Assembly (NCBI GenBank): GCA_030340625.1
Contig: JAOPHQ010002877.1
Location: 17,501 to 81,500, forward strand
From: Merluccius polli
Taxonomy: Eukaryota > Chordata > Actinopteri > Gadiformes > Merlucciidae
Length of the DNA: 64,000 bases
Reading direction: 5' to 3'
A program made the translations under genes and the position numbers. This document shows, piece after piece, positions 11,582 to 23,943 of this stretch (position 1 is the first letter of the stretch; each line of letters begins with the position of its first letter). Under the pieces are notes generated by a model. The model was not told the origin of the DNA. It did no database searches and saw nothing but the letters and a program-made list of their open reading frames with translations.

Positions 11582-13600
11582 CTTAAAATTAAATGGGGGG
11601 TGTCTGTAAAAATGCCAAATAAAGTCCATACATATAAAATGACACATTTAAGTAAGTAGCAATAATATATAAATATCCTCTGTGCCACACTTGCTTGTTT
11701 TATCTGATCGGATAGAGGTGAATCTCAGGTCCAGGGCCTATTTACATAGATTTGCATATTTAAATGGGGGCGTGGACAGGGAGGAGTTTGCCACATCTGC
11801 ACGTGTGCTCAGTTCCACGTTGATCAGGATGTACAAAAGAAACGCGCTTGGATCCATGCGTACGCACACTTTGATACATCTGAATTTATTTGTGCATACG
11901 ACAGTTTCTGGGTTTTGGCGTACGCCAAGTTTCAGTAGGAAATCCATGCAAGTCTTCGTACATGAGGCCCCAGGACTCTGAAGGTGTGGTCTAGAGAGGC
12001 TGAGGAGACCCTGCAGGACTGTCTCCAGACACAGACTGGGACCTGTTCCTGGATGACCACGCGGAGGACATTGAGGAACTCTCCCAGTGTATTACAGACT
12101 ACATTTGTTTCTGCAAGGACAGCATTGTACCCACCAAGAAGCTGTTTCCCCAGTAAAGAAAAAAAACATGGATAAATAAGGACATTAAAGCCCTACTCAA
12201 CAGGAAGAAGAGGGTTTTCATGGCATGAGACAAAGAGGTCGGGTCAGTTCAACAAGAGGTGTGGAGGGGGCTGAGAATGGCCAAGAACGACTACAGGGTG
12301 AGACTAGAGGGCAAGCTAGAAAAGAACAGTGTCAAGGAGGAGTGGGATGGGATGAAGAACCACTGGACAGAAGCAAGGTCCTCGCATGTCATGAAGACCT
12401 TCAAGAGACTGATTCTGCAGCACCTCAGGCCCCTGGTGAGCAACTCCCTGGACTCCTGGACTCCCTGCAGTTCTCATACCAGGCCCAAATTGGCATGATT
12501 TACCTGCTGCACAGGGCTTACTCACACCTGGAAAGGCCGGGAAGCACAGTGAGAGTCATGTACTTCTCCGGTGCGTTCAACACTATCCAGCCCCCCTGCT
12601 TGCGGAGAAGCTCTCAGTCATGCAGGTAGACCACGACATGGTGGTCTGGATTACAGACTACCTCACAAGCAGGCCACAGTACGTTCGGCTGCAGGGCAGC
12701 CTGTCAGATGCGGTGATGTGCAACACGGGTGCACCCCAAGGAACCATACTTTCACCATTTCTTTTCACCATCTACAACTCTGACTTCAGCTTCAACTCTG
12801 GCACATGCCACCTCCAGAAGTTCTCTGCTGCATCAATGAGGACGGGGAGGAGTAGTACAGAGGTGTGGTAGAGAGCTTTGTCAGATGGTCCGGGGAAAAC
12901 CACTTCCAGCTTAACCTCGGCAAGACTAAGGAGCTGATGGTAGACTTCCGACGGAGCAGGAAGCCCTCAACCCCTATTACCATCCAGGGGAAGGGAATAG
13001 TGATGGTGGACTCGTACAGGTTCCTGGGAGTGCACATAAACTACAAACTGTTGTTGGGCTAGTGTTGGACAGTCTGGAGGCAGTGTCGGTGAGAAGGATG
13101 AGGGACAATCTCAAGAAAATCCTGGGCAACCCCTCTCATTCCCTCCATGATGAGCTGTGGCAGATGGGGAGCACCTTCAGCCACAGACTCATTCCCCCCC
13201 CAGGTGCAAGACGGAGCTTTCAGGCATTCCTTTGTGCCGACAGAGACCCCAGCCTATGCCTATGCTTATGCCTATTCCTTAGTGCCCCCCCCCCCAACAT
13301 TCCACACTGGACTTAAACTTGGACACTTTTTAATTTACCTGCTTTGGACACTTTAAACCTACTGACATTTTTAACCTATTCTTTTAACCGAATTCTTGCA
13401 CTACATGTACATTTGTATTTTATATTGTATTTTATACTGTGAATACTGAGAATTACAATGTCATATGTTTATTTACTATGTAATGTTATGTACTATGTTT
13501 ACTGTATTCCGTATTGTATTGTATTGTATTCCATTCATCTTTACCTTTGCACTTTTTGGTATCTTTAAATTTAGATTTTTCTTACTTCTTGCTATACATC

Positions 13601-13639
13601 TATCCATCCATCCATCCATCCATCCATCCATCCATCCAT
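13601..13639. repeat. (ATCC)n microsatellite at the LINE 3' end
   Basis: About nine tandem ATCC units follow the T-rich 3' end of the plus-strand LINE. Short tandem 3' tails are common in CR1/L2-like and related LINEs. Confidence 0.85.
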
Positions 13640-13660
13640 GGATGGAACGTCATCAACATC

Positions 13661-13839
13661 GCCACCATATTGGACTGGGGAAGACTGGCCTGTAAAGAAA
13701 TTAACTGGGGAGATACGTTTTTTCTAGATAAAAAGCACTATATCGTGAAATTGGGAATGTAGACATTATAGTGCTTTTTATCCAGAAGAACCACAGCTCC
13801 CCTGTTTACAGGCCAGTCTTGCCCGGTCCCAATGGCGGC
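13661..13839. repeat. Imperfect foldback (long inverted repeat)
   Basis: The arms are 13,661-13,742 and 13,767-13,839. Shared blocks in inverse orientation include AAGACTGGCCTGTAAA, GGGGAG and GATAAAAAGCACTATA. The loop is about 24 bases. The left arm has a few extra bases near its middle. It is either a small foldback MITE or a hairpin-forming non-coding segment. No clear target duplication was found. Confidence 0.7.
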
Positions 13840-16800
13840 AACGCTGACTCAGACAGAATTGCATAGTGATAGCGAGGCTTATAGGGAAGATAAGGGAACC
13901 AATTTAAATGCCGATGGTGTCATTATTCTGTAGCCATTACACTGTGCAATCCACATTTACTTCATATTGATACGTTAAAGCGTTAAAAGTTGTCTACAGG
14001 ACCTTTAAATTGTGATTTTAAAACCCTCCACTTAAATAACATCTTTGAATCTTTCTGTTACCCTGTTATCACACTTCCCTTGTGCTTTCCTTTTTAGTTT
14101 ATACTAAAATTATAGTAGGCATGTACACATAAACAAAGAAAGGAAGAGTTTAACTTTAAAATATCTGTCCATTTGCGATAGATGTATAGCTATTATAGGC
14201 CTACATGTGTGAATTGAGGAGTCCTGTTTAGGGCTAATGAATTCTCTATTACATACATACTTAGGTAGGTGTACATATTTTATACATCCTTTCAAAGGTA
14301 TTTCACTGGCCCATGAAGAAGACCTACCCCTCAAAAGGGTTTTCTAAGAACTGAGCCAAGCTTTCTATTTTTTTAGTTATGGATTATTGTACATTTGGCA
14401 TCTGAGTGTATGTATGTGTGAGACAATGCCGATGTAAGTATAGGCTATATAGTTCCATACTTCTATAATTAGGTCAGTTTTAAGGTCAAATTGTGCATGT
14501 AGGCTTGTTGGTTTGACTCATTTCAGACACCACACGGATGTGGGTATTGTGGTTTAGGCATTTAGGCTACGACATAACCCAATTGTCGGATTGTTTTTTT
14601 TGGATTCTTTTGAATGCAGGCTTTCAGTTTGAGAATCTCTACACTGCACACAATCACATTGATACTTGGAAAACATATTCCTACAAGTCACAAATGCTGA
14701 CCACATATAACATAAGGCACAATGATGTGTTAAAACAATCCATTTGTCTGTTATTGTGTTAAAACATTTATACCGCCTGCTATCTGGCCGTATATTTATT
14801 ATATGTTGTATATTTATACATAGCCAGTTTTTAAACAAACAATGCTATCATACAGTTTTAAAAATAACAAGGAAAGTATGAAACCACTGGTTTGTCTTTT
14901 AATCATTTCCACATAACACATGACAAGTCAAAGATACATCGTACTGTACAATACGTCAATAGTTCTGTGTTCATCATCTCTTTGGATCAACCAATATACA
15001 AATCTGTCACGTTAAACATTGCAGCAACGGATTGCATGTGAGATATGTAATTTAAAAAAAACAAGAGTTTTCCTCTCCTTTCTTTCACCAAAAGTATATC
15101 ATTTATATAATTCTCCCTGTAGTTGATAAACTCCATGCTATATAAAATAGTGTAAGTGAATGTAAAGATTTTATTTTCCATTCTTTCGCCTTTTTTTCAA
15201 AGCTGGCTGTAATAGTAAAAATAAAATGGGCTATGTCGCTAAAACAAGATACACAAAGAGTTCGGAATGCAAGACTTACATTAAGCTAGAAATATATAAC
15301 ACTACATGTGGATGTTGTCTGTATCAGACAGTATCCAGTTTCTCACTAAAAGCAAAAAAAAAGAAATAAAAAGATGAATAAAATCCAATCTGGGTTTTTT
15401 TCCGTCAGTCTTAAAACTATAATGAATAAATTCCCTTAACAATATGCATGTTCTGCACCTACTAGACAAGAGGAGGAGGTGAAGATAAGTGCATCCCTAG
15501 CAGGTGCAGTCGAGGTAATGGAGCTATAGCCAGGCCTTGGAACAGAGCAGCAACAGCAATAGGAGTCAGGGGAATAGCAACACTAGAATGGAGCTCAGCT
15601 GTATGAAATGGTATGACAACAGCCTGTATTTAAATATCACTGTAAACCCAGATGATCTTTGATGTTTGCTGGCAAACCACAGCTTAAAGAACAACCTCAT
15701 CCAACTAGTTGGAAGCACAAGTGCAAGCAATAAGTGCCATGTTTTGGGGTTGCCCCCTGACTCCCTGATTAGGTTTTGCAGTGGGCAGGGATGGGAATGT
15801 GACATTGACACTATGAGAGTTGAATATGGTCTGACAAAGCCAAAGTACAGTCAAGTTGTTGAACTTCTGCTGCAGGCACCTGGCTATATAATTTAATTAG
15901 ATACATTTGCAACTGAGAAAAAAAGCTGGCAACTCCCCTCCAAAAAGGTGATTTGAAAAGGTGAGGGTCATATGCAGAGGGATATTAGTGGAAAGTCTAA
16001 AAAAATACTGTTATTTTTTTGGAGGAGAAAATACATAAAGTTGGATCAAATCTACACATCAAACTAATGGCACATACATACAGGATCAATACACAAAAAA
16101 CATGAACATATAAGCTGAAAATTGTAAAGAAAAAAAATACTCTTTTTAAGCTTGAAAGTGCTAGAATTCAGATTAGCTCACAGAAACCCAGGGAGGACAA
16201 ACTCAATACATGCTAATCGCTGTTCTTAAAATGTATATATTCATTACATTTTTGGGATCTTTTTTTTATTTTTAAAAATGTTCGGTTGCTACAAATTTGG
16301 CTTAAGCCAGAAATATTTAAGTTTTTTGAAACTTAGAAGAAAGATCAATAATTAGAACTTGATCATTTAGAAGAAATATATTTACATAAATTGGTATCCA
16401 AATTACTTTTCAGGGGAGGACCAATAAGTGTAAAAAGGTGATTTTGCTAATATAATATAATGATATTGAATAATATTGTATTGTTATTTATAAAGAAATG
16501 TCATACACTTGTATGACATTACACAATACTATAAATTTCTAATAGAATAGAAGATACACAATGGGAACGCTTTCTAAGGAAAAATATCACTTTTACATCA
16601 GTGCTTACTGATAGTGAACTAGTGCCTGTGTTTAATTATGGAACCCCATATTTCATAGATGTGGTACAATTTCCTACAGTAATAACAAAGCATTTTCTAA
16701 AAGCAATTGTGCAAAAGTGTAGTTTATTCTCCCCAGGTTTTGGTAAGACGAAAAAAAAAAAATGAGGTGATGTGTTGTGTTGTTTTTCTCGAGGTCCTGT

Positions 16801-19271
16801 TTTTAACAAACAGAAAATAATATATCATATGACAACAAACAAAAATATGACAAAAGCCAATATTACTAGCCAGTCATGTTATGTGTCCCCAGTACTTTGA
16901 ATGTCAAAGCTTGGGCAGGGTACTTTTTTCTTTCTGGATATTGCTGCCATTTTAGACCCCGGTCCTTTGACTCCAAGAAGCAGCTGAGAGAAGAGGTGGG
17001 TATAGAGAGCGGCGCAGGGTGGGGATGGGAAAACAGTTTATCTATCAATTTGTGCAGATTTTCATAGCACTGCACATCACGCCATATGTCCAAATGTTCT
17101 AGTGGTCTACAGTTGATGTCCATCAGCAACTGTAGCTAAAAGCAGCAATTCATTTTCTTTTTTAATGTACTGGGGGGTTTTTTCTTTCTTTTTTTTTTGA
17201 TAATTCCATCATTCGTCAGATAAGGGTGGCCAATACGTGTGGGCATGAAAACTCTTGCAGACCATGAGCATAAGTATTTTGATATGAATCAAGATAAAGT
17301 TAGACAGTTTTTGTAAAAGTTCAGGCTGCTGTGGTTGAATGCAGTCTTTGGACGTTTAAACTCTAAATACTTGCTGGCCATGCCACACAGAGAATATTAG
17401 GGGAGACGTCTGTTACATGGTAAGAGCACCTTTTTCAGATCAAGCCTATAACCTTGGGTTCAAGTTTTTTTAAAGGCTAGAGGTGGTCAGTTATATAAAT
17501 TATATGACTACATTACCACCCATAGTTGAGGGGGGGGGGGGGGGGGGGGGGGGTTGTGTTTCATTGAGGAGCAAAAATTTCATTTTTCAAGTGATACTAA
17601 GCTATGAACCTACAACTGCAGAAGCATAGGTAATTCCTGTTGAATTACTAGGGGGAAAAAAATCAAGTTTATCTCGTTATAATCCTAATAGTACTAAGGA
17701 GATTTCTTTAGATATTTCAACCCACAGTCCCTGATTCTGCTCTTATTACTCAAGTAGGCCTACATATATAGGGAAAGATTGGATATGACAGAAAAAAAGC
17801 TAAAGGGAAGAATAATACTTCAATTGTTTGATCAATAAAAGCAAGCAAGATACACAGAAATGTAAACCTGCCAGACATTAAGAACACCATCACTTAGTTT
17901 CAATATGCCTACGTAAAATAAACCTTACTGAAATAAAAAGCCATTATATATTTTTGTTTGATTGTTGAGATTTTGTACACCGCAGTAACATCCTTTAACA
18001 TAATTTCAATAACTGTCGCTATTCTTTTTTTTTGTTTTTGCCATTCACATATGTCAGGGTTTTCCATTACCATGGTCCATCTCTATAAAAAAATATGTGT
18101 AGTTAATTCATATTTCTCTCTCAACATCGATTTCAGATCTATGGGACATATTGCTGCAGGGCTATGTGTGAAGGGTGACCAACTGAATTGCCACAATCTA
18201 GATTTGAAATGGCCATGGATGTCTCCAATTTCAAACTGGAGGTCTAGTTTTTGTGGTGAGATATGAAGAGGGAGATTTGCCAGATTCACATGAAGTGAAT
18301 TGGCTTCTGTTAAAGAAAAAAGTGCTTCTCTTTACGAACAGCATGATCTAGAATAACATCCATTTTAACCACCACACAAACTTTCACCTCTTAGTTACCA
18401 TTTATTTGTGTGTTACTGTTTTTGTGTTGTTTTTAAATGAATGTGTGTTTTTGAGTGTAGTGAGTGTAGTGTGTAGGTATGTGACATCAAATAATCAATT
18501 ACAATTAAATAATGAATAGGTCATTTTATATTTAACAACTTTTTTTACAACTTAAAAAGGGAAGATTGTAATATTATTATTATTATTGTTATTATCATTA
18601 TATTTTTGAAGAGCACTTCCTTCTGGCTTGGGTCGGCTTTGTGGCTCGAGTCCAAACAGGTGGGGTTTCTTTTTGTACTCTTTCCCTCCGCTCCTCCTCT
18701 GTCATGCTGACAGGTGAGGGCTTTCAGAGAAGGCCGTTGAAAACGGAAGACTCATTCTAGACTGATCACACATTTGGAAAAGCAAAAAGTTCAAACAAAA
18801 TATCCACTTCAAACTATTTTTTCTGGGTCACAATAAGACAAGATTATCTTAACTAAAGTTTAACTTTGTATTTTTTTTATATCATATTATTTTCGAAAGT
18901 ATGTCGAAAGTAGGCCTACTCATCCTGCCCTCTAAACTAATGAATTAGGAATGGGGAGAATAAGGGGAGAAATAAGTGGAAGTAAATGGGTTAATATATC
19001 ATTATAGCTAAACAAAAAAAAAGTATATAAAGAAAGCCCAAATAAAAGCTGCTTTAACTTCTTTTCCCAGCTTTTCCTTTTTCGAAGCAAAAAAAGGGTT
19101 TAACCCTCAATCAAAAGCTTTTGTGTTCTTTCTTTAAGGCTTCTATGTGTTCAGTCCTTTTTTAATTTTGTAATATAATTATTCTAATTTTCGACTCTTT
19201 TAATGATCAAGCCCTTTATAAAGGAGCACAGCCCTTCGTGGGCAGAGTGGGCTGCTACAGGTCTGGATCCC
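13840..19271 (-). other. plagl2: Non-coding region, probably including the plagl2 3' UTR
   Basis: No coding sequence was recognised. The part nearest 19,271 must be plagl2 3' UTR. Its far end was not fixed because several AATAAA candidates (plus-strand TTTATT) are possible. The stretch is A/T-rich and contains a G24 tract at 17,530-17,553 and a small perfect hairpin at 16,497-16,520. Mammalian PLAGL2 also has a long 3' UTR, but extending it here to about 15 kb would be a guess. Confidence 0.4.
17530..17553. repeat. G24 homopolymer
   Basis: Twenty-four consecutive G bases within AT-rich non-coding sequence. It is a possible G-quadruplex former, or its length may be an assembly error. Confidence 0.9.
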
Positions 19272-21468
19272 TCACTGGAAGGCCTGGTGGAAACGAGGCA
19301 GGGTGGTGGCACTGAGGCTGGAGCTAAACACTGGTGGAAGGGGGTGCAGGGATCCGAGTCCCATACCCCCGACGGAACTCTCCTGAGGTTGCAGTTGCAA
19401 AGAGGTAATAGGCGCCGTGGTGACCGCTGCCGTCGCCACGGCATTAGGCTCAGCGGCGTGTAGGGATGAGGAGGAAGAGGAGGAGGAAGAGGAGGGGGCC
19501 ACTGATGAGGTGTAGCCCATCACCAGGCCTCCTGTGCTCATGGGGGCACTGTACGGGGGCAGGTTGAATGGCAGGAAGCCCAGCAGGTGTGAGAAGTCCA
19601 TGTTAGCAGCGCACAGAGACTCTGCAATCACCGCGGGGCTCTTGGACAGAAGGGCATCCCCACCACACAGCTCGTCCGCCAGGCCCGAGCTGGGGTCCAG
19701 GCTGTCCTTGGGGGGTGAGGCAGCAGCATGGTGCTCTGCAGAGTGGAGTGGCCCCGGCAGCCCACTCTGCAGGTCCATGAGGAAGCTCTCCATCTCCACT
19801 TTCAAGGGCTTGTCCAGCAGGTATGAGGTAGATCCCAGCTGGTACTTAGGAGCAGGCTGGGCTTGGGGCTGCTGCTGAGGGGTGGGAGGCTGGTGGTGGT
19901 GGTGGGAGGGCAGCGGAGGGGAGTGGTGGTGGTGGTGGTGGTGGTGATGGTGGTGGTGGTGGTGTGGGTGGTGGTGAAGAGACCCTGGCGGGGGCTCCAT
20001 GTGACAGCCCATGCCCATCGCCGCAGACAGTGAACTGGGCATCAAGGAAGGATGGGGGTGACCCACCCCGGAATTGGACATTGCTTGGAGGTGATGGGGG
20101 TTGTACATGCCCATGGGGAAGGGAGTGCCACTGGGGAAGGGCTTCCCCATCATAAGGTCTTTATTGGGACCCATACTGCACATCATGGGACTGAGCTCTT
20201 CCTTGATGGAGCAAGGAGGTGATCCGGAGCTCAACAGTCCCAGCATGTCCGGAGGCTCCGTCTTGATCTTGAGAAGCTCCTGCGAGTGGCTCTTCTTCAC
20301 GTGCCGTGTCAGGTGATCCTTGCGGCCGAAGCGCTGGGCACAATACTGGCACAGAAAGTCCTTGCGGCCCGTGTGCACAACCATGTGCCGGCGCACGTCC
20401 TTGCGGGTGTAGAAGCGGCGGTCACAGTGGTCGCAAGGGTGTTTCTTCTCCTTGGCGCCACCTGACGACTTCCCAGAGTGGCTCTTGAGGTGCTCCAGCA
20501 GCACCGGCGTACTCTCGTAGCTCTGCAGGCACACTTTACACGTCAGGTCCCCTGCTGTGGCCGAGTGCATGGCCACATGGCGCTTGTAGCCCAGCTTGGT
20601 GTTGTAGTGCTTACCGCACTCCTCGCACTTGAAGGCCTCTTTGTTGGGGTTGTGGGTCTGCAGGTGATTCTTCAGGTGGTCTTTACGGTGGAACATTTTC
20701 TCACAGAACGAGCACTGGTGGGTCTTCTGCGGAGAGTGTGTGGCCATATGCCTGTAAAGTAGTATGGAATACAGAAAGATATGGATAACACTACTAAATG
20801 ATACGATTTATAGTATTCTTAATAATGTATTTTTAATTGCTTCTTGCTAATTGCTTATAGTCCGCAAAGCAACATGAAAGCTTTTAGAAACATACAAATA
20901 AAAAGTTATCAGGTTAATTATTATTAGGTCAAGTATTCTTCTTTTTCAAGCCAAACCAAAGACTACAGAAGAGTATTATGGCCGTACTAGAAAATAATTA
21001 AGGCTTTATTAGCAAAACACAATGATGTGTCATGGGCCCTAATACCTAATTCTGTAGGAGTAGTTAATGTGTATGGGCCATGGTGATAGCTTCTGGGTAC
21101 CTGAATAGTTTGTATTTGGAACTGAAGGCCTTGGGGCAGTGTGGCTGGGAGCAGTGGAAGGCCTTCTCCACCGTGTGGCTAAAGGCGTGCAGCTGAAGCT
21201 TCTCCTGCGATGCGAACAGAGCGCCGCACACCAGACACTTGCTACAGCCGGCGTGCCCTTCTATCACTCCCTCTTTCTCCAATGCTTTTCCCACTTGCCT
21301 TCTTTCCCTCTCCCTCTCAAACCCACTCTCTCTCACTCTCTCTGGCTCCCTCTCGCGCTCTCTCTCCCTCTCCGTCCTCCCAAACAGCTTGGCGGCGGTC
21401 CGTCTTCCCTGGTCCTCCGGCGTCAGTGTGGTAATATAGTGTGAGGCATCGGCGGCAGCAGCTGCCAT
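19272..21468 (-). CDS. plagl2: Zinc-finger transcription factor PLAGL2
   Basis: Two coding exons are visible: 21,468-21,101 and 20,751-19,272. They join through donor CAG/GTACCC and acceptor TTTACAG/GCATATG inside the second zinc finger (KLFR/HMATH). ATG at 21,468 lies in a strong GCTGCCATGG context and gives 615 residues against about 496 in human. A further upstream coding exon cannot be excluded, because the frame stays open above this ATG. Seven C2H2 fingers occupy about residues 78-278, the PLAG-family layout. After them come psi-K-x-E sites (IKTE, IKEE, LKVE) that match SUMO sites recalled for human PLAGL2. The C-terminus keeps FSHLLGFLPFNLPP, GGLVMGYTS and LPRFHQAFQ. PLAGL2 is a nuclear DNA-binding activator. 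The extra length comes from an Arg/Glu repeat (residues 32-57), a run of about 15 His near residue 390 and a Ser run. Divergent from pofut1, as in mammals. Confidence 0.93.
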
Positions 21469-21725
21469 GGCAGCCCTAGAGTGCCGCTGCCATGGAAACC
21501 CGGCCGTGGCTCCACTGTCTTCCAGGCTCAGTGTGGGGAAGCTGATGGGGGGGCCTTTCCCAAAAAACGAGACGGGCCAATGAGACACAGACCCCAGCAG
21601 CTAGCTTACAGGAAGTGCTGAAGTTCCTGGAGGGGGGGTGGGGTGGGAGTATAAAGGTCAATAAAAAACTACATACAAGTGTTTCCTGTATGAATAATGA
21701 ACGCACCAGGAAGAGGAACGCTTAC

Positions 21726-21905
21726 CTTCTCGTCTGATTTTTCCTCTTCTAACGTCTCCAAGCTGCCTCCTTTCTCCTCTCACGCTCTCCTCCACTCTGT
21801 CCTCCTTCTATTTCCTTGCCTTTCGTGGCTCTCTCTGTCTAGATTCCTCACCCTGTCCCAACAGCTATGGCTGGGGGTGAGTGTGAAATACTGGCCTGCA
21901 TCTTT
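21726..21905 (-). other. plagl2: Candidate plagl2 5' UTR exon
   Basis: A good splice donor (CGAGAAG/GTAAGCG) lies at 21,725/21,726 on the minus strand, about 250 bases upstream of the chosen ATG. The purine-rich sequence above it has no long coding frame. It could be a non-coding first or second exon joined to an acceptor near 21,610. The 5' edge given is approximate. Confidence 0.35.
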
Positions 21906-22285
21906 AATGTCCTGTCACAAGGGGAACAAGAACATATGAAAAGACACATCAAAAAGGGGGAATAATTTCAATTGACCATTTGACACACTAAAGCATTCTA
22001 CTCAACAGCAGGCTTGACTGGAATCACAATGTCCCATTTAGGAATTCCTGTCCTGAGAGGAAAAGTTGGTCAAAAGCCATAGATCTTTAATATTAGCAAT
22101 TATCTGATATTAATTATTTTCAACTATATCTTCATTTTGACATATCATTTCATCATAGTTCTACACAGGCATCATCCCTGAGGCGGTGGCTGGATAAGCA
22201 CAAAAAAGTGGACCTTTTTTTTGAGCACATGTATGTACATGTTAGGAAACTGAAAAACACTCCTGCAATACTAAAACAAACAGTT

Positions 22286-22287
<2 letters not shown>

Positions 22288-22323
<36 letters not shown>
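22288..22323. repeat. (CA)n microsatellite
   Basis: About 18 uninterrupted CA units upstream of plagl2. Confidence 0.95.
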
Positions 22324-22325
<2 letters not shown>

Positions 22326-22995
22326 CCCTTGGGCGGGGGGTTGACGTTGTGTGTTTACAGCACAAATTAGTCTTTCAAGACAGCAAACCATACAATACAG
22401 GCCTTGTATGTTTTGTTTTTGTCTTCCTTTTTTCCATTCTTAGCTTGCATTTAAAAGAACTGAGTGCAGGAAGTACACTCTGCCCTCAACTGTCTTTCCT
22501 GAGTTCACTTATTTACCCTCAATGACCTCTGCGACCCCGCTGCTAGCTAACACAGCAGCCAAGTCCAAGGTCAGGCAACCCCCCCCCACCCTGCACCGGT
22601 CATAATGTAGGCATCAGTCACGTGAACGAGGAGGCACATAGATACCGTAAACACGTGTCTCGTTTGTCATACGGAACACAAACACACACACACACGCAGT
22701 CCAATTATTTTTTGCCCACATGGAAAGGCATCCATATAAACAACATCTCTGCTCTCTTACAAGAAGGTATAGTTTCAGTGCAGGCAGGGATCTGCATCTA
22801 GTGTATTGTGAATGTATTGCAGACATTTCACATTATTCATTAACTGTCTAAGTGACAGCATTTATGGTGGGCAAGTTTATGCATGTTTAAACATATTCAC
22901 TTTACATGCGTGCGCTTGTGTGCTCACATAAGTGTGTATGCTGTCACAACTGTGTGTGTGTGTGTTCGTGCATGTGCTTGCATGTGTGTGTTTAC

Positions 22996-23094
22996 TAGTG
23001 TTGCACCGATACCATTTTTTGGCCCCCGATACCGATACCGATACCCGGCTGTGCAGTATCGGCCGATACCGATACCATACCGATACCACGCCGG

Positions 23095-23142
<48 letters not shown>

Positions 23143-23144
23143 CC

Positions 23145-23210
<66 letters not shown>

Positions 23211-23943
23211 AGCTTTTTTTCTTCTAATACTAAAGAACTGCATACTCACTTGGATGTAAAATCATTGCTATCATGGCTTAATTACTAGTATAATTAGATA
23301 ATATAGTATAACTAGAGATAATTAGCGGGGGGGGATCGGGGAGAAGCCGATTACAGCTTAACTCGTCGTCTGTGATGCGGTCACTGTCTGTCCATTTGAG
23401 CGATCTCCCGCCTGTGAGCAAGACGCGTCTCCCTCTCTCTCCTGCTTTTTCCCCTCTTCTCCTTGTTTGTGTCCGCATGGCACCCCGGGGAGCGGGGGAG
23501 GGGGGGCATGGGTGGTGACCGGGTGCGTCGCACCGGCAGGCGGACCCGCTCACTGAGTTTCCCCGCACCGGCGCGTCCGCAGGCGGAGCAACTTTTCTGT
23601 GCGCCGCGCGGCTGAACCGCGCGCCCTCCGCGTCTCCGGTGCTTTTTTTTCTTTCTTTTTTTTGGTACTTTGTCGTCGTCGCTTGTCGGTCGGTCAACAT
23701 GCGCGGCCGGGCGGCCGGAGTGGGCCAATAGGATAGCTGCATGCACGGCATGCACTGAACACGTGTGATCACACGCAGCAGTGAGTGAAGGGAGAGAAAG
23801 ACGCAAAGCGCTGCGTTCCAAGTTTCATATTATGTAAATGGCATCGGCGCATTATTTATTCGTACTCGCCGATACCGATGCCAGCATTTTAGCGCGGTAT
23901 CGGGGCCCCTCCCGATACTAGTATCGGTATCGGTGCAACACCA
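22996..23943. mobile_element. Non-autonomous hAT element with GATACC-rich ends and GC-rich interior
   Basis: The ends are TAGTGTTGCACCGATACC and its near-inverse GGTATCGGTGCAACACCA. They are flanked by near-identical 8-bp duplications: GTGTTTAC at 22,988-22,995 and CTGTTTAC at 23,944-23,951. Clusters of CCGATACC lie inside both ends, as expected for transposase-binding subterminal repeats. The interior holds a (TA)n tract (23,111-23,200) and a CpG-rich block at about 23,400-23,720. No transposase domain was recognised in the long minus-strand open frames of the CpG block. Confidence 0.85.

Larger units (their letters stand above)
10553..11970. mobile_element. PIF/Harbinger element, internally deleted
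   Basis: The termini are GGGCCTCATGTACGAAG and its inverse CTTCGTACATGAGGCCC. They are flanked by the 3-bp duplication CAG at 10,550-10,552 and 11,971-11,973. Subterminal GCGTACGC motifs occur at both ends. Inside lie an N-terminal transposase fragment (plus strand) and a Myb-like fragment (minus strand), the two genes of Harbinger elements. Removing the element and one CAG joins the two halves of the surrounding LINE. Confidence 0.85.
10380..13640 (+). mobile_element. LINE fragment with reverse transcriptase, split by a Harbinger insertion
   Basis: The 5' part (10,380-10,552) reads KILDLLYSNVKEAYSS and then a degenerate GRSDHNL, the end of a LINE endonuclease. The sequence resumes at 11,971 with RTLKVWSREAEETLQDC, NDYRVRLEGKLEKNSVKEEW, YLTSRPQYVRLQG, GAPQGTILSPFLFTIYNSDF and LNLGKTKELMVDFRRSRKPS, and ends near 13,320. 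The 3' end is T-rich and closes with an (ATCC)n tail at 13,601-13,639. The catalytic stretch expected after HLQKFS is deleted: the reading jumps directly to the C-I-N-E-D-G residues. Stops and frameshifts are present. The clade was not resolved by eye. Confidence 0.75.

Noticed and set aside
15566..15896. Overlapping 76- and 81-codon open frames
   Set aside because: No family resemblance and no splice context; they lie in probable 3' UTR or intergenic sequence.
17400..17475. tRNA-like A box (TGGTAAGAGCAC) and B box (GGGTTCAAGT), possible tRNA gene or SINE head
   Set aside because: The spacing is loose, no cloverleaf could be drawn, and no SINE body follows.
21469..21588. Forty-residue extension of PLAGL2 from a GTG at 21,588
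   Set aside because: GTG is not a normal start here, and the ATG at 21,468 has a near-ideal context. It remains possible that an upstream coding exon joins this frame.
22877..23288. Tyr/Ile-rich open frames around the TA repeat
   Set aside because: Translation of (TA)n and (TG)n repeats, not genes.
23381..23821. Open frames of 146 and 164 codons on the minus strand
   Set aside because: They lie in the GC-rich core of a hAT element, where stop codons are rare by composition, and show no domain.
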